Positions 16,835-25,265 of a DNA stretch of 64,000 nucleotides are shown one piece after another. A program made the position numbers and the translations under genes. The DNA is from JAOPZW01 sp963764585 (GTDB lineage Bacteria; Actinomycetota; Thermoleophilia; Solirubrobacterales; Solirubrobacteraceae): contig CAVXTB010000003.1 in NCBI GenBank assembly GCA_963764585.1, positions 992,001 through 1,056,000 on the forward strand, given 5' to 3'. The notes beneath the pieces are model-generated. The model saw only the letters and a program-made list of their open reading frames with translations. It was not told where the DNA came from and searched no databases. Positions within the stretch are counted from its first letter, which is position 1. Each line of letters opens with the position of its first letter.

Positions 16835-18312
16835 CCGTGCCCACCGTCAGCTCGCCGCAGCGCTCCCCGTTCTGCGCGCCGTTCGCCGTGGCTGAGCCCG
16901 AGCCCACCACGATCGTGCTCTTCGGTGCGACCGGCGATCTCGCCCGGCGCAAGCTCTTGCCCGGCCTGTACCACCTGTCGCTCACGGGCCTGCTCCCCGA
17001 GCGGTGGCACATCATCGGTGCCGGCGTGGAGGATCTCTCACACGACGGCTTTCGCGAGCATGCTCGCGAAGCGATCGACGAGTTCGGCCGGGCGCCGTCC
17101 GACGCGAGGGCGTTGGAGCGGTTCGCGGCCGGCCTCAGCTACGTCGGTGGGCGGTTTGCCCCGGGGCGGACCGAGGCGCTTCGCCATGCCGTCGAGGCCT
17201 CGGTCGCAGACCTCGGCAGCCCGCGCAAGCTGTTCTTCGCCGCCGTCCCGCCGGGCGCATTCGCGGCGATCGCCCGTGGGCTGGGGGAGGCACAGCTCGT
17301 CGACGCGGCTCGGGTGGTCCTCGAGAAGCCGTTCGGCACCGATCTACGCTCCGCCCGCGAGCTCAACGCGACCGTCCATGCCGTGCTCGACGAGGAGCAG
17401 GTGTTCCGAATCGACCACTTCCTCGGCAAAGAGGCGGTGCAGAACCTGCTGGCGTTCCGCTTCGCCAACGGCCTCTTCGAGCCGGTATGGAACCGCGGGT
17501 TCATAGACCACGTCCAGCTCGACGTCCCCGAGACGCTGACGATCGGGACTCGCGCCTCCTTCTATGAGGCAACCGGCGCGCTGCGTGACATGGTCGTGAC
17601 ACACCTCTTCCAGGTCCTGGCCTTCGTCGCGCTCGAGCCGCCGTCGTGCCTGAGCCCGGCGGCGCTCGTGACCGAGAAGGTGAAGGTGTTCGAGTCGATG
17701 CGGCCGCTGTCCCCGGCGGATGTCGTCCGCGGCCGCTACGCGGGCTACCTCGACGAGGCCGGCGTAGCACCGGACTCGCAGACGGAGACGTTCGTCGCGG
17801 GACGACTCATGATCGACAACTGGCGCTGGGCCGGCGTGCCGTTCTTCTTTCGCACGGGAAAGCGGATGGCCGAGGGACGGCGCGTCCTCACCGTTACGTT
17901 CAAGCAGCCGCCGCTCGCGCTCTTCGAGCGCTCCGCGGTCCCGACCGCCGACATCGAAGCCAACCATCTGACCTTCGACCTGGCCGACGACGGATGCATC
18001 TCGGCGTCGTTCCTCGCGAAGACGCCGGGTCCCGACATGACGCTCTCGGAGGCGCGCATGGAGTTCCGCTACGGCGACCGGCAGGGCGGCGGCGTGCTCG
18101 AGGCGTACGAGCGCTTGATCCACGACGTCCTGATCGGCGACCGCACGCTGTTCACGCGGGCGGACGGGATCGAACGACTCTGGGAGGTCGTCACCCCCGT
18201 CCTCGACGACCCACCCGAGCTGCACGGCTATCCGCAAGGCTCGTGGGGCCCACGTCCAGCGGTCACCGAGCTGATCGCCCCGCGTCGCTGGCACTTGCCA
18301 AGCCCGCACTAG
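16831..18312 (+). CDS. zwf: Glucose-6-phosphate dehydrogenase
   Basis: A 493-aa Zwf. FGATGDLARRKLLPGLY is the NADP fold, VLEKPFGTD follows, and RIDHFLGKEAVQNLL is the active site with the catalytic His and substrate Lys/Arg. Length is typical. It makes NADPH at the entry of the oxidative pentose phosphate route. The start overlaps the GH15 stop, linking sugar release to NADPH supply, plausibly under the ECF stress regulon that heads the operon. Confidence 0.95.
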   Translation: MTVPTVSSPQRSPFCAPFAVAEPEPTTIVLFGATGDLARRKLLPGLYHLSLTGLLPERWHIIGAGVEDLSHDGFREHAREAIDEFGRAPSDARALERFAAGLSYVGGRFAPGRTEALRHAVEASVADLGSPRKLFFAAVPPGAFAAIARGLGEAQLVDAARVVLEKPFGTDLRSARELNATVHAVLDEEQVFRIDHFLGKEAVQNLLAFRFANGLFEPVWNRGFIDHVQLDVPETLTIGTRASFYEATGALRDMVVTHLFQVLAFVALEPPSCLSPAALVTEKVKVFESMRPLSPADVVRGRYAGYLDEAGVAPDSQTETFVAGRLMIDNWRWAGVPFFFRTGKRMAEGRRVLTVTFKQPPLALFERSAVPTADIEANHLTFDLADDGCISASFLAKTPGPDMTLSEARMEFRYGDRQGGGVLEAYERLIHDVLIGDRTLFTRADGIERLWEVVTPVLDDPPELHGYPQGSWGPRPAVTELIAPRRWHLPSPH

Positions 18313-18533
18313 GGTCGGATGCTGGGATCGATTGATCCAAGAGCGCGCAGGCCGCCGGTCGTTCGCCTCAGGTTGATGAGCATGCGCCGGCAGTTCGGAC
18401 ACCAGCGCGTGTGCCGTTCGACGGCTGCGGCGGCGCTGGGATCGAGGTCGGCATCCAGGTAGTCGGACATCTGGGCGCGGACCGCATGGCAGCGCTCGTG
18501 ATGTCGCTTCATCGGACTGAGCGTCGGTGTCAT
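18309..18533 (-). CDS. Zinc-finger anti-sigma factor (zf-HC2)
   Basis: A 74-aa zf-HC2 protein, paralogous to 9661-9900, with KRHHERC and HTRWCPNC giving the zinc ligands and no membrane helix. It overlaps the stop of the sigma gene on the same strand (ATGA), the canonical arrangement for a sigma/anti-sigma pair. Its 3' end overlaps the end of zwf by four bases. Confidence 0.87.
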   Translation of the reverse strand: MTPTLSPMKRHHERCHAVRAQMSDYLDADLDPSAAAAVERHTRWCPNCRRMLINLRRTTGGLRALGSIDPSIRP

Positions 18534-19132
18534 GTGGATCCCAGATCGAAGTAGTCGTCGAGCTGTGCGCGCAGTGCCATGCGCCCGCGGTGAACGCGGC
18601 TCTTGAGCGCGCGCTCGCCGATGCCGAGGACCTCCGCCGCCTCGGCGGTCGACAGACCCTCGACGTCGCGCAGCGTCACCGCGGTGCGGTAGTCGAGCGG
18701 CAGCTCTCCCAGCGCGTCGCCCACCGCCCGGAGGAACTCGCGCGATTCGAAGACCTCATCGGGGCGGCTTCCCCACGCGGGGATCCGCTCGCCCACCTGG
18801 TCGGTCAGCTCCAACGGCTGCTCGCGTGGGCGGCGCAGGCCGCGGTACGCCTCGTTGATCCCGATCCGCGTCAGCCAGGTCGAGAACTGCGAACGGCCCT
18901 GGAAGCGCCCGATGCTCTGCCAGGCGCGCATCAGCGCCTCCTGGACGGCGTCGTAGGCGGCGTCGCAGTTGCGCGTGATCCGGTACAGCACGCGGCGCAA
19001 GCGGGTGGAGTGGCGCTCGGCGAGCTGATCGAAGGCGGCACGGTCGCCGCGCTGAGAGAGCGCGACGAGTCGCTCGTCATCGAGCGCGTGATGCGCCATC
19101 GCGGTCGGTCGGTTAGCAGCAGCAGCAGCCAT
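18530..19132 (-). CDS. ECF RNA polymerase sigma factor (paralogue 2)
   Basis: A 200-aa group IV sigma factor, closely related to 9058-9651. Region 2 has DAAYDAVQEALMRAW and STWLTRIGINEAYRG; region 4 has LPLDYRTAVTLRDVEGLSTAEAAEVLG. ATG 19132 is preferred over ATG 19099 because the ECF-type promoter (19141-19170) predicts a start site just ahead of it. That promoter makes the gene a candidate for autoregulation, and its anti-sigma partner overlaps downstream. Confidence 0.9.
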   Translation of the reverse strand: MAAAAANRPTAMAHHALDDERLVALSQRGDRAAFDQLAERHSTRLRRVLYRITRNCDAAYDAVQEALMRAWQSIGRFQGRSQFSTWLTRIGINEAYRGLRRPREQPLELTDQVGERIPAWGSRPDEVFESREFLRAVGDALGELPLDYRTAVTLRDVEGLSTAEAAEVLGIGERALKSRVHRGRMALRAQLDDYFDLGST

Positions 19133-19140
19133 CTCGCCAC

Positions 19141-19170
19141 GTGTGACCGAGCTTGCGCAGCAAAGGATTC
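19141..19170 (-). promoter_or_regulatory. ECF-type promoter of sigma paralogue 2
   Basis: Minus-strand GAATCC-17-GTCACAC, one base different in the -10 box from the sites at 6.1 and 9.9 kb. Its location directly before a sigma gene suggests that this sigma factor recognises the motif. Confidence 0.6.
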
Positions 19171-19197
19171 GCGCGGCACCACAGAGCGCGGCGGGCT

Positions 19198-19228
19198 GAA
19201 TCCTCCGGCACGGCGACCGCATCGAAAC
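19198..19228 (+). promoter_or_regulatory. ECF-type promoter candidate for the 188-aa membrane protein
   Basis: TGAATCC, 17 bases, ATCGAAAC, divergent from and only about 30 bases away from the sigma promoter. The -10 box matches that before the FNT gene. Confidence 0.45.
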
Positions 19229-19264
19229 GGCGACAAGAGCAACACCCCTGGAAGGAGCGTTCCC

Positions 19265-19831
19265 ATGGAACTCCACGCAACGCACGGCCTGCACGTTCAC
19301 CACCGCAACCGCGAGGCCGCAGGACTCGCCGTGCCCAGGCTGGCATCCGTCGGGGCGATCGCCGGCCTGGCCGGCGGGATGGTCATGGCGATGTGGCAGA
19401 TGGTCGTCGGTGCCATCGCCCAGGAGCCGACCGCCGTTGCGGGCATTCACAGCAGCTTCTGGACCGCGGTGACCTCGATCCCGAGCGTCATCTTCGGCCA
19501 GAGCTGGTTCCACGGCAGCTTCGACTTCGGTGCCGTGTCCCTGGGCCTGATGGGTCACATGATGAACTCGATGGTCCTCGGTGCCGTCGGGGTCGGGCTT
19601 GCCACCGCGCTGCTCGGCAACCGCCCCAGCGTCGGCAGGGCGATGGCGTTCGGGATGATGTTCGGCCTGCTTCTCGAGGTCGTCGTGGTCAACCTGATCG
19701 TCAATCAGGTCCAGACAGTCGACACGCTCTACAGCTCAACCCCGGAGTGGAGCTGGTTCGCCGCCCACGCGATGTTCGGCGCGGTCGTCGGCCTCGTCGG
19801 AGCAACGCTGCTGCGCCGCGGCAACGCGTGA
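19265..19831 (+). CDS. Membrane protein of unknown function, 188 aa
   Basis: A 188-aa protein with about four membrane helices (residues ~27-50, 92-118, 126-146, 160-182) and a His-rich N-terminus (HATHGLHVHHRNRE). Several Met and His residues line the helices (MVMAMWQMVV, MGHMMNSMV), which may be fortuitous or indicate metal contact. ATG follows GGAAGGAG. It is divergent from sigma 2, carries an ECF-type promoter, and is followed by a strong palindrome. Confidence 0.75.
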   Translation: MELHATHGLHVHHRNREAAGLAVPRLASVGAIAGLAGGMVMAMWQMVVGAIAQEPTAVAGIHSSFWTAVTSIPSVIFGQSWFHGSFDFGAVSLGLMGHMMNSMVLGAVGVGLATALLGNRPSVGRAMAFGMMFGLLLEVVVVNLIVNQVQTVDTLYSSTPEWSWFAAHAMFGAVVGLVGATLLRRGNA

Positions 19832-19846
19832 CGGATCAGCGCCCCG

Positions 19847-19872
19847 GAGGGCCCGCCGGCCGGCGGGCCCTC
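19847..19872 (+). terminator. Palindromic terminator-like hairpin
   Basis: A perfect 26-base GC palindrome (GAGGGCCCGCCGG and its complement) just after the stop of the membrane-protein gene. There is no U-run, as is common in very GC-rich actinobacteria, so it may work as a terminator or mRNA-stabilising end for either strand. Confidence 0.55.
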
Positions 19873-19912
19873 AACCGTGCGTGTGCTCAGCGCCGCGCGA
19901 CGACTCAGGCGC

Positions 19913-20167
19913 TTACGGCTCGGTCCGCAGGCGGGCGATGACGCTCTCGGCGACACCCCCGGGTGTGTCCTCGCGCAGCCCCATGAGAGCGGCCAAGGTG
20001 CGCTTGAGGGTGACCAGCGCGCGGCGGCATTCCGGGCACGCGCCGACGTGGCGCTCGACGCGATCGCGCCCGCCGGCGTCGAGCTCGTCGTCGACGTACT
20101 CGGAGAGATGGCCTTGCGTCCACCGGTGCTCCCAGTAGAAGCGCATCATGTGCAGGGGGCGAAGCAT
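19913..20167 (-). CDS. Zinc-finger anti-sigma factor (zf-HC2)
   Basis: An 84-aa zf-HC2 protein with HVGACPEC and an N-terminal His-rich region; no membrane helix. It overlaps the stop of the sigma gene (TGATG). It belongs to a different subgroup from the other two, as its spacing and N-terminus (MLRPLHMMRFYWEHR) differ. Confidence 0.83.
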   Translation of the reverse strand: MLRPLHMMRFYWEHRWTQGHLSEYVDDELDAGGRDRVERHVGACPECRRALVTLKRTLAALMGLREDTPGGVAESVIARLRTEP

Positions 20168-20742
20168 CAGTCGTCCTCGTCCAGATACTGCTCGACGGCG
20201 TTACGGACGGCAAGGCGCGCGCGGTGCAGGCGGCTCTTGAACGCGGCCTCGCGCAGACCCATGATCGCCGCGGCTTCGGCGGTTGACAGTCCCTCGACGT
20301 CGCGCAGGATGAGCGGCGCCCGGTAGTCGGGATCGAGCGCTCGGATAGCGCGCTCGAGCGCGGCGCGCAGGTCGGTGTGCTCGGCCTGGCGATCGGGCGC
20401 GGGTCGCGGGTCGGGTGGCTCGAGCGACGCCTCTTCGATCGAGGCCGTCGCCGCCGAGGGTCGCTGGCGATGCGTGCGGCGGCGCGCCTCGTTGACGCCG
20501 ATCCGGTACAGCCACGTGAAGAACCGCGCGTCGCCCTTGAAGCCGCCGATGCCACGCCAGGCGCGCAGGAACGCCTCCTGCGTGACCTCCTCGGCCTCGT
20601 GCCGGTCGCCCATCAGCCGTACGACGACCGCGTACAGGTGCTCGGCATGGCGGCGAACGAGCTCCTCGAACGCCTCGCGGTCGCCCGCTTGCGCTCGCGC
20701 GACGAGCTCAGCGTCCTCGTCGGTCACGCGGCGGCGCGGCAT
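20167..20742 (-). CDS. ECF RNA polymerase sigma factor
   Basis: A 191-aa group IV sigma factor with HEAEEVTQEAFLRAWRG and FFTWLYRIGVNEARRR in region 2, and LDPDYRAPLILRDVEGLSTAEAAAIMG in region 4. It is SigE-like and distinct from the two paralogues above. Its anti-sigma overlaps downstream. ATG 20742 begins MPRRRVTDEDAELV. No GAATCC box is seen upstream. Confidence 0.9.
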   Translation of the reverse strand: MPRRRVTDEDAELVARAQAGDREAFEELVRRHAEHLYAVVVRLMGDRHEAEEVTQEAFLRAWRGIGGFKGDARFFTWLYRIGVNEARRRTHRQRPSAATASIEEASLEPPDPRPAPDRQAEHTDLRAALERAIRALDPDYRAPLILRDVEGLSTAEAAAIMGLREAAFKSRLHRARLAVRNAVEQYLDEDD

Positions 20743-20897
20743 CGGGCGCGCTGGCTGGCGGGCATCGGCGACAGCTTGGCAGCCGGGGCCGATCGCGTCG
20801 CCACCGGTCGCCGCAAAGCGGCGGCCGAGGTTCAGGCGCGCTGGGGGCACGCCGGTTGGACCTCGCGAAGCGCTCAGGGGTTCAGCGTGGGCGGGAC

Positions 20898-22391
20898 TCA
20901 GGCGACCTCGACCTCGACGCGGTGATAGCCGGAGGCGCCGGACGGGTGTGGCGCGCGATGCGTGGCGTCCTGTACCGCCCCACCGCCGTCGGTTGCACGA
21001 CACCGGATGCCCTGGCGGCCCGGGCGCCGCGGCGTCCAGAGGTATGCCCATTGCGTCCAGGCCCATGCGGAAAGTGGGCGGTGCAGTCGCGTGGGACGCC
21101 AGGTGCGCCCGCCGTCGAAGGAGACCTCGACGCGCCGCAGGCCGCGGATCCCAGCCCAGGCGATTCCGGCGACCCAGGTCGGCTCGCCGACGCGCGCGTG
21201 GCGCGGGGTGTCGATCCGCGACTGGGTGCGGACCACCGCGGTCGGCGACCAGCCCTGTCTGGCCCAGTAGCCGCGTTGCGGGTGGTCGACGAGCTCGATC
21301 GAGGTCACCCACTTGGGGTTGAGCATCCCGTACAGCGCGGGGAGCCGCAGGCGGCACGGGAAGCCGTGCTGGCTGCTGAGCGCCTCCCCGTCTTGGGCGA
21401 TGGCTGCCAGCGCGCTCGGATGTCGGGCGGCGGCCAGGGGGATCGCGGCGCAGTAGCCGTCGGCGCAGCGCACCACCACCGTGCTCGCGCTCGGCTTCGG
21501 GGAGGCGCGGGCGAGGATGTCGGCGATGCGGACGCCCTCCCACCGCGAGTTGCCGACGAGCGGGCCGCCGACCTCGTTTGAGATGCAGGTGAGGACGGAG
21601 ATCTCCTCGCGCACGGGGTAGTCGCGCTGGAGGTCGAAGAAGCTCAGCCGCAACGGCCGATCGACGAGGCCGCCGACGCCGAGCCGCCAGCTGGGACCGT
21701 CGATCACGGGGTCGTTGATGTCGATGTCGACGATGTAGTGGTCGGTCACCGAGGTGACCTCGGGCGTCAGGCCCGAGACGCGCGGAAAGGCGGGGCGCGG
21801 TGCCGTCGAGCCGCGCGGCACGCGGTCCGCCGTCAGGCGCCGCGGCCCGGGGCTGAGCCAGCCGAACGCCCTACCGAGCGGGTGGGTAGCCGCGAGCGCG
21901 GCCACCGTGACGCCGCCGACGGTCGCGAGCGCGCGGCGGCGCCCGTGATCGTGCACCAGCGCGGCTCTCGGTCGGCGCAGCGCGTGCAGCGCCAGCCAGT
22001 ACAGCGCGCCCCCGAGGGCTGCGGCGCCCGCGGCGCCGGACGGCGACGGCTGCACCGGGCTCCACAGCGCGCCGAGGAGCAGCGCGGCGCTCCACGCCGC
22101 CGCTGCCCACCCCGCGGATCTGAGCCGGCGGGCGGCGAGTGCCGCGATCGCGACGAACGCCGCGACGACGGCGGCTGCCAGGAGGTGCTGTGCGGCGTGA
22201 TGAAGACGTTCGATGGCCGCGGTGGCGATGTCGCCTGGGGTGAGGCGGATGATCCGGTCCGCGAGCGCGGTGGGCGCGAACGGGATCCGAGGCGCGCCGC
22301 GGTGGGCAACCCAGCCGACGGCGAGCGCCGGCGCGGCGGCGACCATCCCGTCGATGAGCGCCCGCCGCCGCGCGTGCCGGGTGTCGGTCAC
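20898..22391 (-). CDS. Sulfite oxidase-like molybdopterin-binding membrane protein
   Basis: A 497-aa protein. The N-terminal ~190 residues hold about five hydrophobic segments; then comes a sulfite-oxidase-type Mo-pterin domain (VLTCISNEVGG with the Mo-ligand Cys, SQHGFPCRLRLP) and a Mo-co dimerisation domain (EVSFDGGRTW). No Tat motif is visible. This architecture is common in actinobacteria, where the catalytic domain faces outward. It overlaps the cupredoxin gene (GTGA), which could be its electron acceptor. Confidence 0.88.
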   Translation of the reverse strand: MTDTRHARRRALIDGMVAAAPALAVGWVAHRGAPRIPFAPTALADRIIRLTPGDIATAAIERLHHAAQHLLAAAVVAAFVAIAALAARRLRSAGWAAAAWSAALLLGALWSPVQPSPSGAAGAAALGGALYWLALHALRRPRAALVHDHGRRRALATVGGVTVAALAATHPLGRAFGWLSPGPRRLTADRVPRGSTAPRPAFPRVSGLTPEVTSVTDHYIVDIDINDPVIDGPSWRLGVGGLVDRPLRLSFFDLQRDYPVREEISVLTCISNEVGGPLVGNSRWEGVRIADILARASPKPSASTVVVRCADGYCAAIPLAAARHPSALAAIAQDGEALSSQHGFPCRLRLPALYGMLNPKWVTSIELVDHPQRGYWARQGWSPTAVVRTQSRIDTPRHARVGEPTWVAGIAWAGIRGLRRVEVSFDGGRTWRPTRLHRPLSAWAWTQWAYLWTPRRPGRQGIRCRATDGGGAVQDATHRAPHPSGASGYHRVEVEVA

Positions 22392-22798
22392 TTCACGGTG
22401 AGCGTGCCTTGCATCCCGGCCTGCCGGTGGCCCGGCACGGTGCAGAAGAATGTGTAGGTACCGGGCTTGAGGCTGGCGGATGCCGTCGACGTGCCGCCGG
22501 GGCTGACGACCTCGCCGGTGGCGCTGACTCCGTTGCCTTCGATGGCGACGCTGTGGCTCAGGTCCGACGGGTTGGCCATCACGATCGTGACCTTGCCGGC
22601 CTTCGCCTGCAGGGTCTTCTTGTCGAAGCTCAGCTTGCTTCCCGGGCCGGCCGTGAGGCTGAGCCGCTGGCCGCCGCCGGCTGAGGACGCGCCGGAGGAG
22701 GACGATGTCGACGACGCACCGCCACCGCCGCCGCCACATGCGGCGAGCGCCAGCGCCGCGATCGCACCGGCCGCCCAGGTGCTGCGCCTAGCGGACAT
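22388..22798 (-). CDS. Cupredoxin-type lipoprotein
   Basis: A 136-aa exported protein with a lipobox (LALAAC, Cys 21), a Gly/Ser linker and a plastocyanin-like domain. Copper ligands are visible: His in SHSVAIEG, then C-x4-H-x4-M in FFCTVPGHRQAGM, a complete type 1 copper set. It is likely a small electron carrier for the overlapping Mo enzyme. The start overlaps the preceding lipoprotein gene. Confidence 0.87.
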   Translation of the reverse strand: MSARRSTWAAGAIAALALAACGGGGGGASSTSSSSGASSAGGGQRLSLTAGPGSKLSFDKKTLQAKAGKVTIVMANPSDLSHSVAIEGNGVSATGEVVSPGGTSTASASLKPGTYTFFCTVPGHRQAGMQGTLTVK

Positions 22799-23621
22799 TG
22801 AGCTTGACCGCGGCCTGGGCGTGCGGGGTGGGGGCGTGCTGATCGTCCTCGAGGATCGCGAAGAAGGTGTGCGCGCCCGGCTTGATGCCCGCCAGCGAGA
22901 CGTGGAACGTGCGCGCGCAGCTCATACCGAGCATCGTGCCCATTCCCATCATGCCCTTCGTCGTCGAGTCGACGTTGATGTGCCAGTGGCCGTAACCGGC
23001 GACGTCCTGCTTGCCGTACAGCGCGCACGAGAACTCGAAGTTCTTCGGCTTCACCGTCAGATCGAACGCGCGGTGCACCGTGGCGCCCGGCTTCGGCGAC
23101 AGGATCGCGATCGACGGCTTGCCCTTCTCCTCACCCTTGATGGTTGGCAGCGCCTTCGTCGGCTGATAGGTGAACTTCACCTTCGTGGCCGACTTCATGT
23201 CGTCAGTGTGATCGTTGGTGGCGGCCAGGAACGTCAGCGTGTGGGCGCCAGGCTTGACGTTCTGCAGGCTCACTCGATCGCGGTGCGTGCAGAACATGTT
23301 GATCAGCGCCCCGTCGAGCTCGACGTGGTAATGACCCACTCCTGATTGGTCGGGCGTGCCGGCGAACCGGCAGTCCACCTCGAAGTTCGAGATCCCGACG
23401 TCGAACGGCACGCTGTTGCCATGCACCACCGTGCCCGCCTTTGGCGCGACGAGGGCGAGTGCTGCGCCCGTATCGGCGCTCGCCATCGCCGGCGCGGCCT
23501 TGGAGGGCGTGGCGGGCACCGACGACCCGGCGGTGTTGCCGCTGTTGTCGGATGAGCCGCAGCCGGCGGCCACCAGGGCCACGCCGGCCAGCGGCGCGGC
23601 GATGTAGCGCTTGGCGATCAT
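22788..23621 (-). CDS. Lipoprotein with two related His/Cys-containing repeats
   Basis: A 277-aa lipoprotein (VAAGC lipobox near residue 21) with two homologous ~100-aa beta-rich domains. Each repeat has a GxG-H-[YW]-H motif (GVGHYHVELDG; GYGHWHINVDS) and a Cys nearby (MFCTHRDRV; GMSCARTFHV), which suggests metal binding, possibly copper. It resembles DUF4399-like proteins. ATG follows GAGGAGGAG. First gene of the operon with the cupredoxin and the Mo enzyme. Confidence 0.75.
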   Translation of the reverse strand: MIAKRYIAAPLAGVALVAAGCGSSDNSGNTAGSSVPATPSKAAPAMASADTGAALALVAPKAGTVVHGNSVPFDVGISNFEVDCRFAGTPDQSGVGHYHVELDGALINMFCTHRDRVSLQNVKPGAHTLTFLAATNDHTDDMKSATKVKFTYQPTKALPTIKGEEKGKPSIAILSPKPGATVHRAFDLTVKPKNFEFSCALYGKQDVAGYGHWHINVDSTTKGMMGMGTMLGMSCARTFHVSLAGIKPGAHTFFAILEDDQHAPTPHAQAAVKLNVR

Positions 23622-23766
23622 GCACTCCTCCTCGGGTCCGCGCTCGCGCACCGCGCGGCGCGGCATCTGACATGGCAGATGCACGATTGGACCCAGCGCC
23701 ACCGGCAACGGTTCCGAAACGGCGCCGGCGAACCCTCGGCGACCTCGTCGGGTCTCACCTGGTGCG

Positions 23767-24966
23767 ATGCGCAAGCGGCTCGGTCACTGGCCCGTCGTGG
23801 CGATCTTGGTCGTCCTCGCCGGATGCGGGGGCACGGGCGCATCGACTGCGCGGCTGCCGCGACAGCAATCGGAGGGACGTCCGGGACTCGTGGACAAGCC
23901 AACCGGCTCGAAGCTGGCACTCCTACAGCGCAACTACCCGGGCTGGGACACCGACTTCACCAGGCACGCCGTCCCGCTCTCACAGTTCGACGATGGCGGC
24001 CCGCCGCGCGACGGCATCCCGCCGATCGACCACCCCAGACCCGTGAGCCTGCGTGCAGGCGACCGCTTCCTGGCCCCGCCGGAGCCGGTGATTGCAGTAC
24101 GCGTCGCGCACCAGGTGCGCGCCTATCCCGAGCAGATCCTCGTCTGGCACGAGATCGTCAACGACATGCTCGGCGGCCAGCCGATCGCCATCACCTACTG
24201 CCCGTTGTGCAACTCGGCGCTGGCGTTCGACCGTCGCGTCGGGGCGCGCACGCTGACGTTCGGTACCACCGGCAAGTTGCGCAACTCCGATCTGGTCATG
24301 TGGGATCGCCAGACCCAGTCGTGGTGGCAGCAGCTCACCGGTACGGCGCTGGTGGGTCACTACACCGGCACGCAGCTACATCCGATCGACGCGCAGGTGC
24401 TCAGCTGGTCGCAGTTCAAGTTGGCCTATCCCCAAGGCACGGTGCTCTCGCGGCGCACGGGGTTCGATCGTTCCTACGGCCAGAACCCTTACGTGGGCTA
24501 CGACAGCGTCCCCAGGAGCCGTCCAAGCCTCTACAGCGGGCGTCTGGACCCGCGGCTCCCTCCGCTGGAGCGCGTCGTCGCGGTGTTCGCGGGCCGCGAC
24601 GCCGTCGTCGTTCCGTTCAGCCGGCTGGCGCGCGCGCCCGTGATCACCGGGTCGGTGGACGGAGGGCCGCTGGTGATCCTGTACGCGCGAGGCGTCACGT
24701 CGGCGCTCGACGCGGAAGCGATTGCACACTCGCGCGACGTCGGCACCGCCGGCTCATTCGACCCGCGTGTCCGCGGGCGCGCGCTGCGCTTCCTCGCAAT
24801 CGGCAGTGCTCGCTTCCGCGATCGGCAGACCGGATCGACGTGGGACGTGACCGGCCGCGCGGTCGCCGGCCCTCTACGCGGCGCCCGCTTGCGAGCGCTG
24901 CACCACGACGAGCAGTTCTGGTTCGCGCTCGCCGCCTTCCTGCCGCACGCCAAGCTGCTGGGCTGA
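23767..24966 (+). CDS. DUF3179 domain lipoprotein
   Basis: A 399-aa lipoprotein (VVLAGC) with a full DUF3179 domain: ITYCPLCNSALAF supplies a C-x2-C pair, and WWQQLTGTALVGHYTGTQL plus LSRRTGFDRSYGQNPY are family blocks. The function is unknown, and members are exported and often linked with redox or metal genes. It is divergent from the lipoprotein/cupredoxin/Mo operon. A zinc-finger gene follows after two bases. Confidence 0.87.
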   Translation: MRKRLGHWPVVAILVVLAGCGGTGASTARLPRQQSEGRPGLVDKPTGSKLALLQRNYPGWDTDFTRHAVPLSQFDDGGPPRDGIPPIDHPRPVSLRAGDRFLAPPEPVIAVRVAHQVRAYPEQILVWHEIVNDMLGGQPIAITYCPLCNSALAFDRRVGARTLTFGTTGKLRNSDLVMWDRQTQSWWQQLTGTALVGHYTGTQLHPIDAQVLSWSQFKLAYPQGTVLSRRTGFDRSYGQNPYVGYDSVPRSRPSLYSGRLDPRLPPLERVVAVFAGRDAVVVPFSRLARAPVITGSVDGGPLVILYARGVTSALDAEAIAHSRDVGTAGSFDPRVRGRALRFLAIGSARFRDRQTGSTWDVTGRAVAGPLRGARLRALHHDEQFWFALAAFLPHAKLLG

Positions 24967-24968
24967 CT

Positions 24969-25265
24969 GTGGCGGCGGCGGCCTGGCAGCGGATCCGCGA
25001 GCGGCGAGAGCACCGCTGGTCATGGCGCCGCATCGACGACTACGTCGACGGATACCTCAACCCTCGAGACCGGGGTCGCGTCTCGCGGCACGCACAGGGC
25101 TGCAATGAATGCGGACCGCTGCTCGGTTCGCTGCTGTCGCTTGTACGAGCGCTCCGTGCGCTCGGCCCCGCAACGCGGGCGAGCGTGGTGCCCGAGGTCT
25201 TGGCGCGCCTGCGATCCGAGCGTGCATCATCCGCGGGTAGCGACCGCCGCATCGCGCGGCCATGA
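24969..25265 (+). CDS. Zinc-finger (zf-HC2-like) anti-sigma protein without adjacent sigma gene
   Basis: A 98-aa protein starting at GTG two bases after the DUF3179 stop. IDDYVDGYLNPRDRGRVSRHAQGCNEC contains the anti-sigma helix and the H-x3-C-x2-C zinc motif. No membrane helix is seen, and unlike the other three copies no sigma gene lies next to it. Confidence 0.7.
   Translation: MAAAAWQRIRERREHRWSWRRIDDYVDGYLNPRDRGRVSRHAQGCNECGPLLGSLLSLVRALRALGPATRASVVPEVLARLRSERASSAGSDRRIARP

Noticed and set aside
19545..19570. CTGATGGGTC string like the aptamer core
   Set aside because: Within the 188-aa membrane protein coding region, with no matching pseudoknot partner or -10 box.
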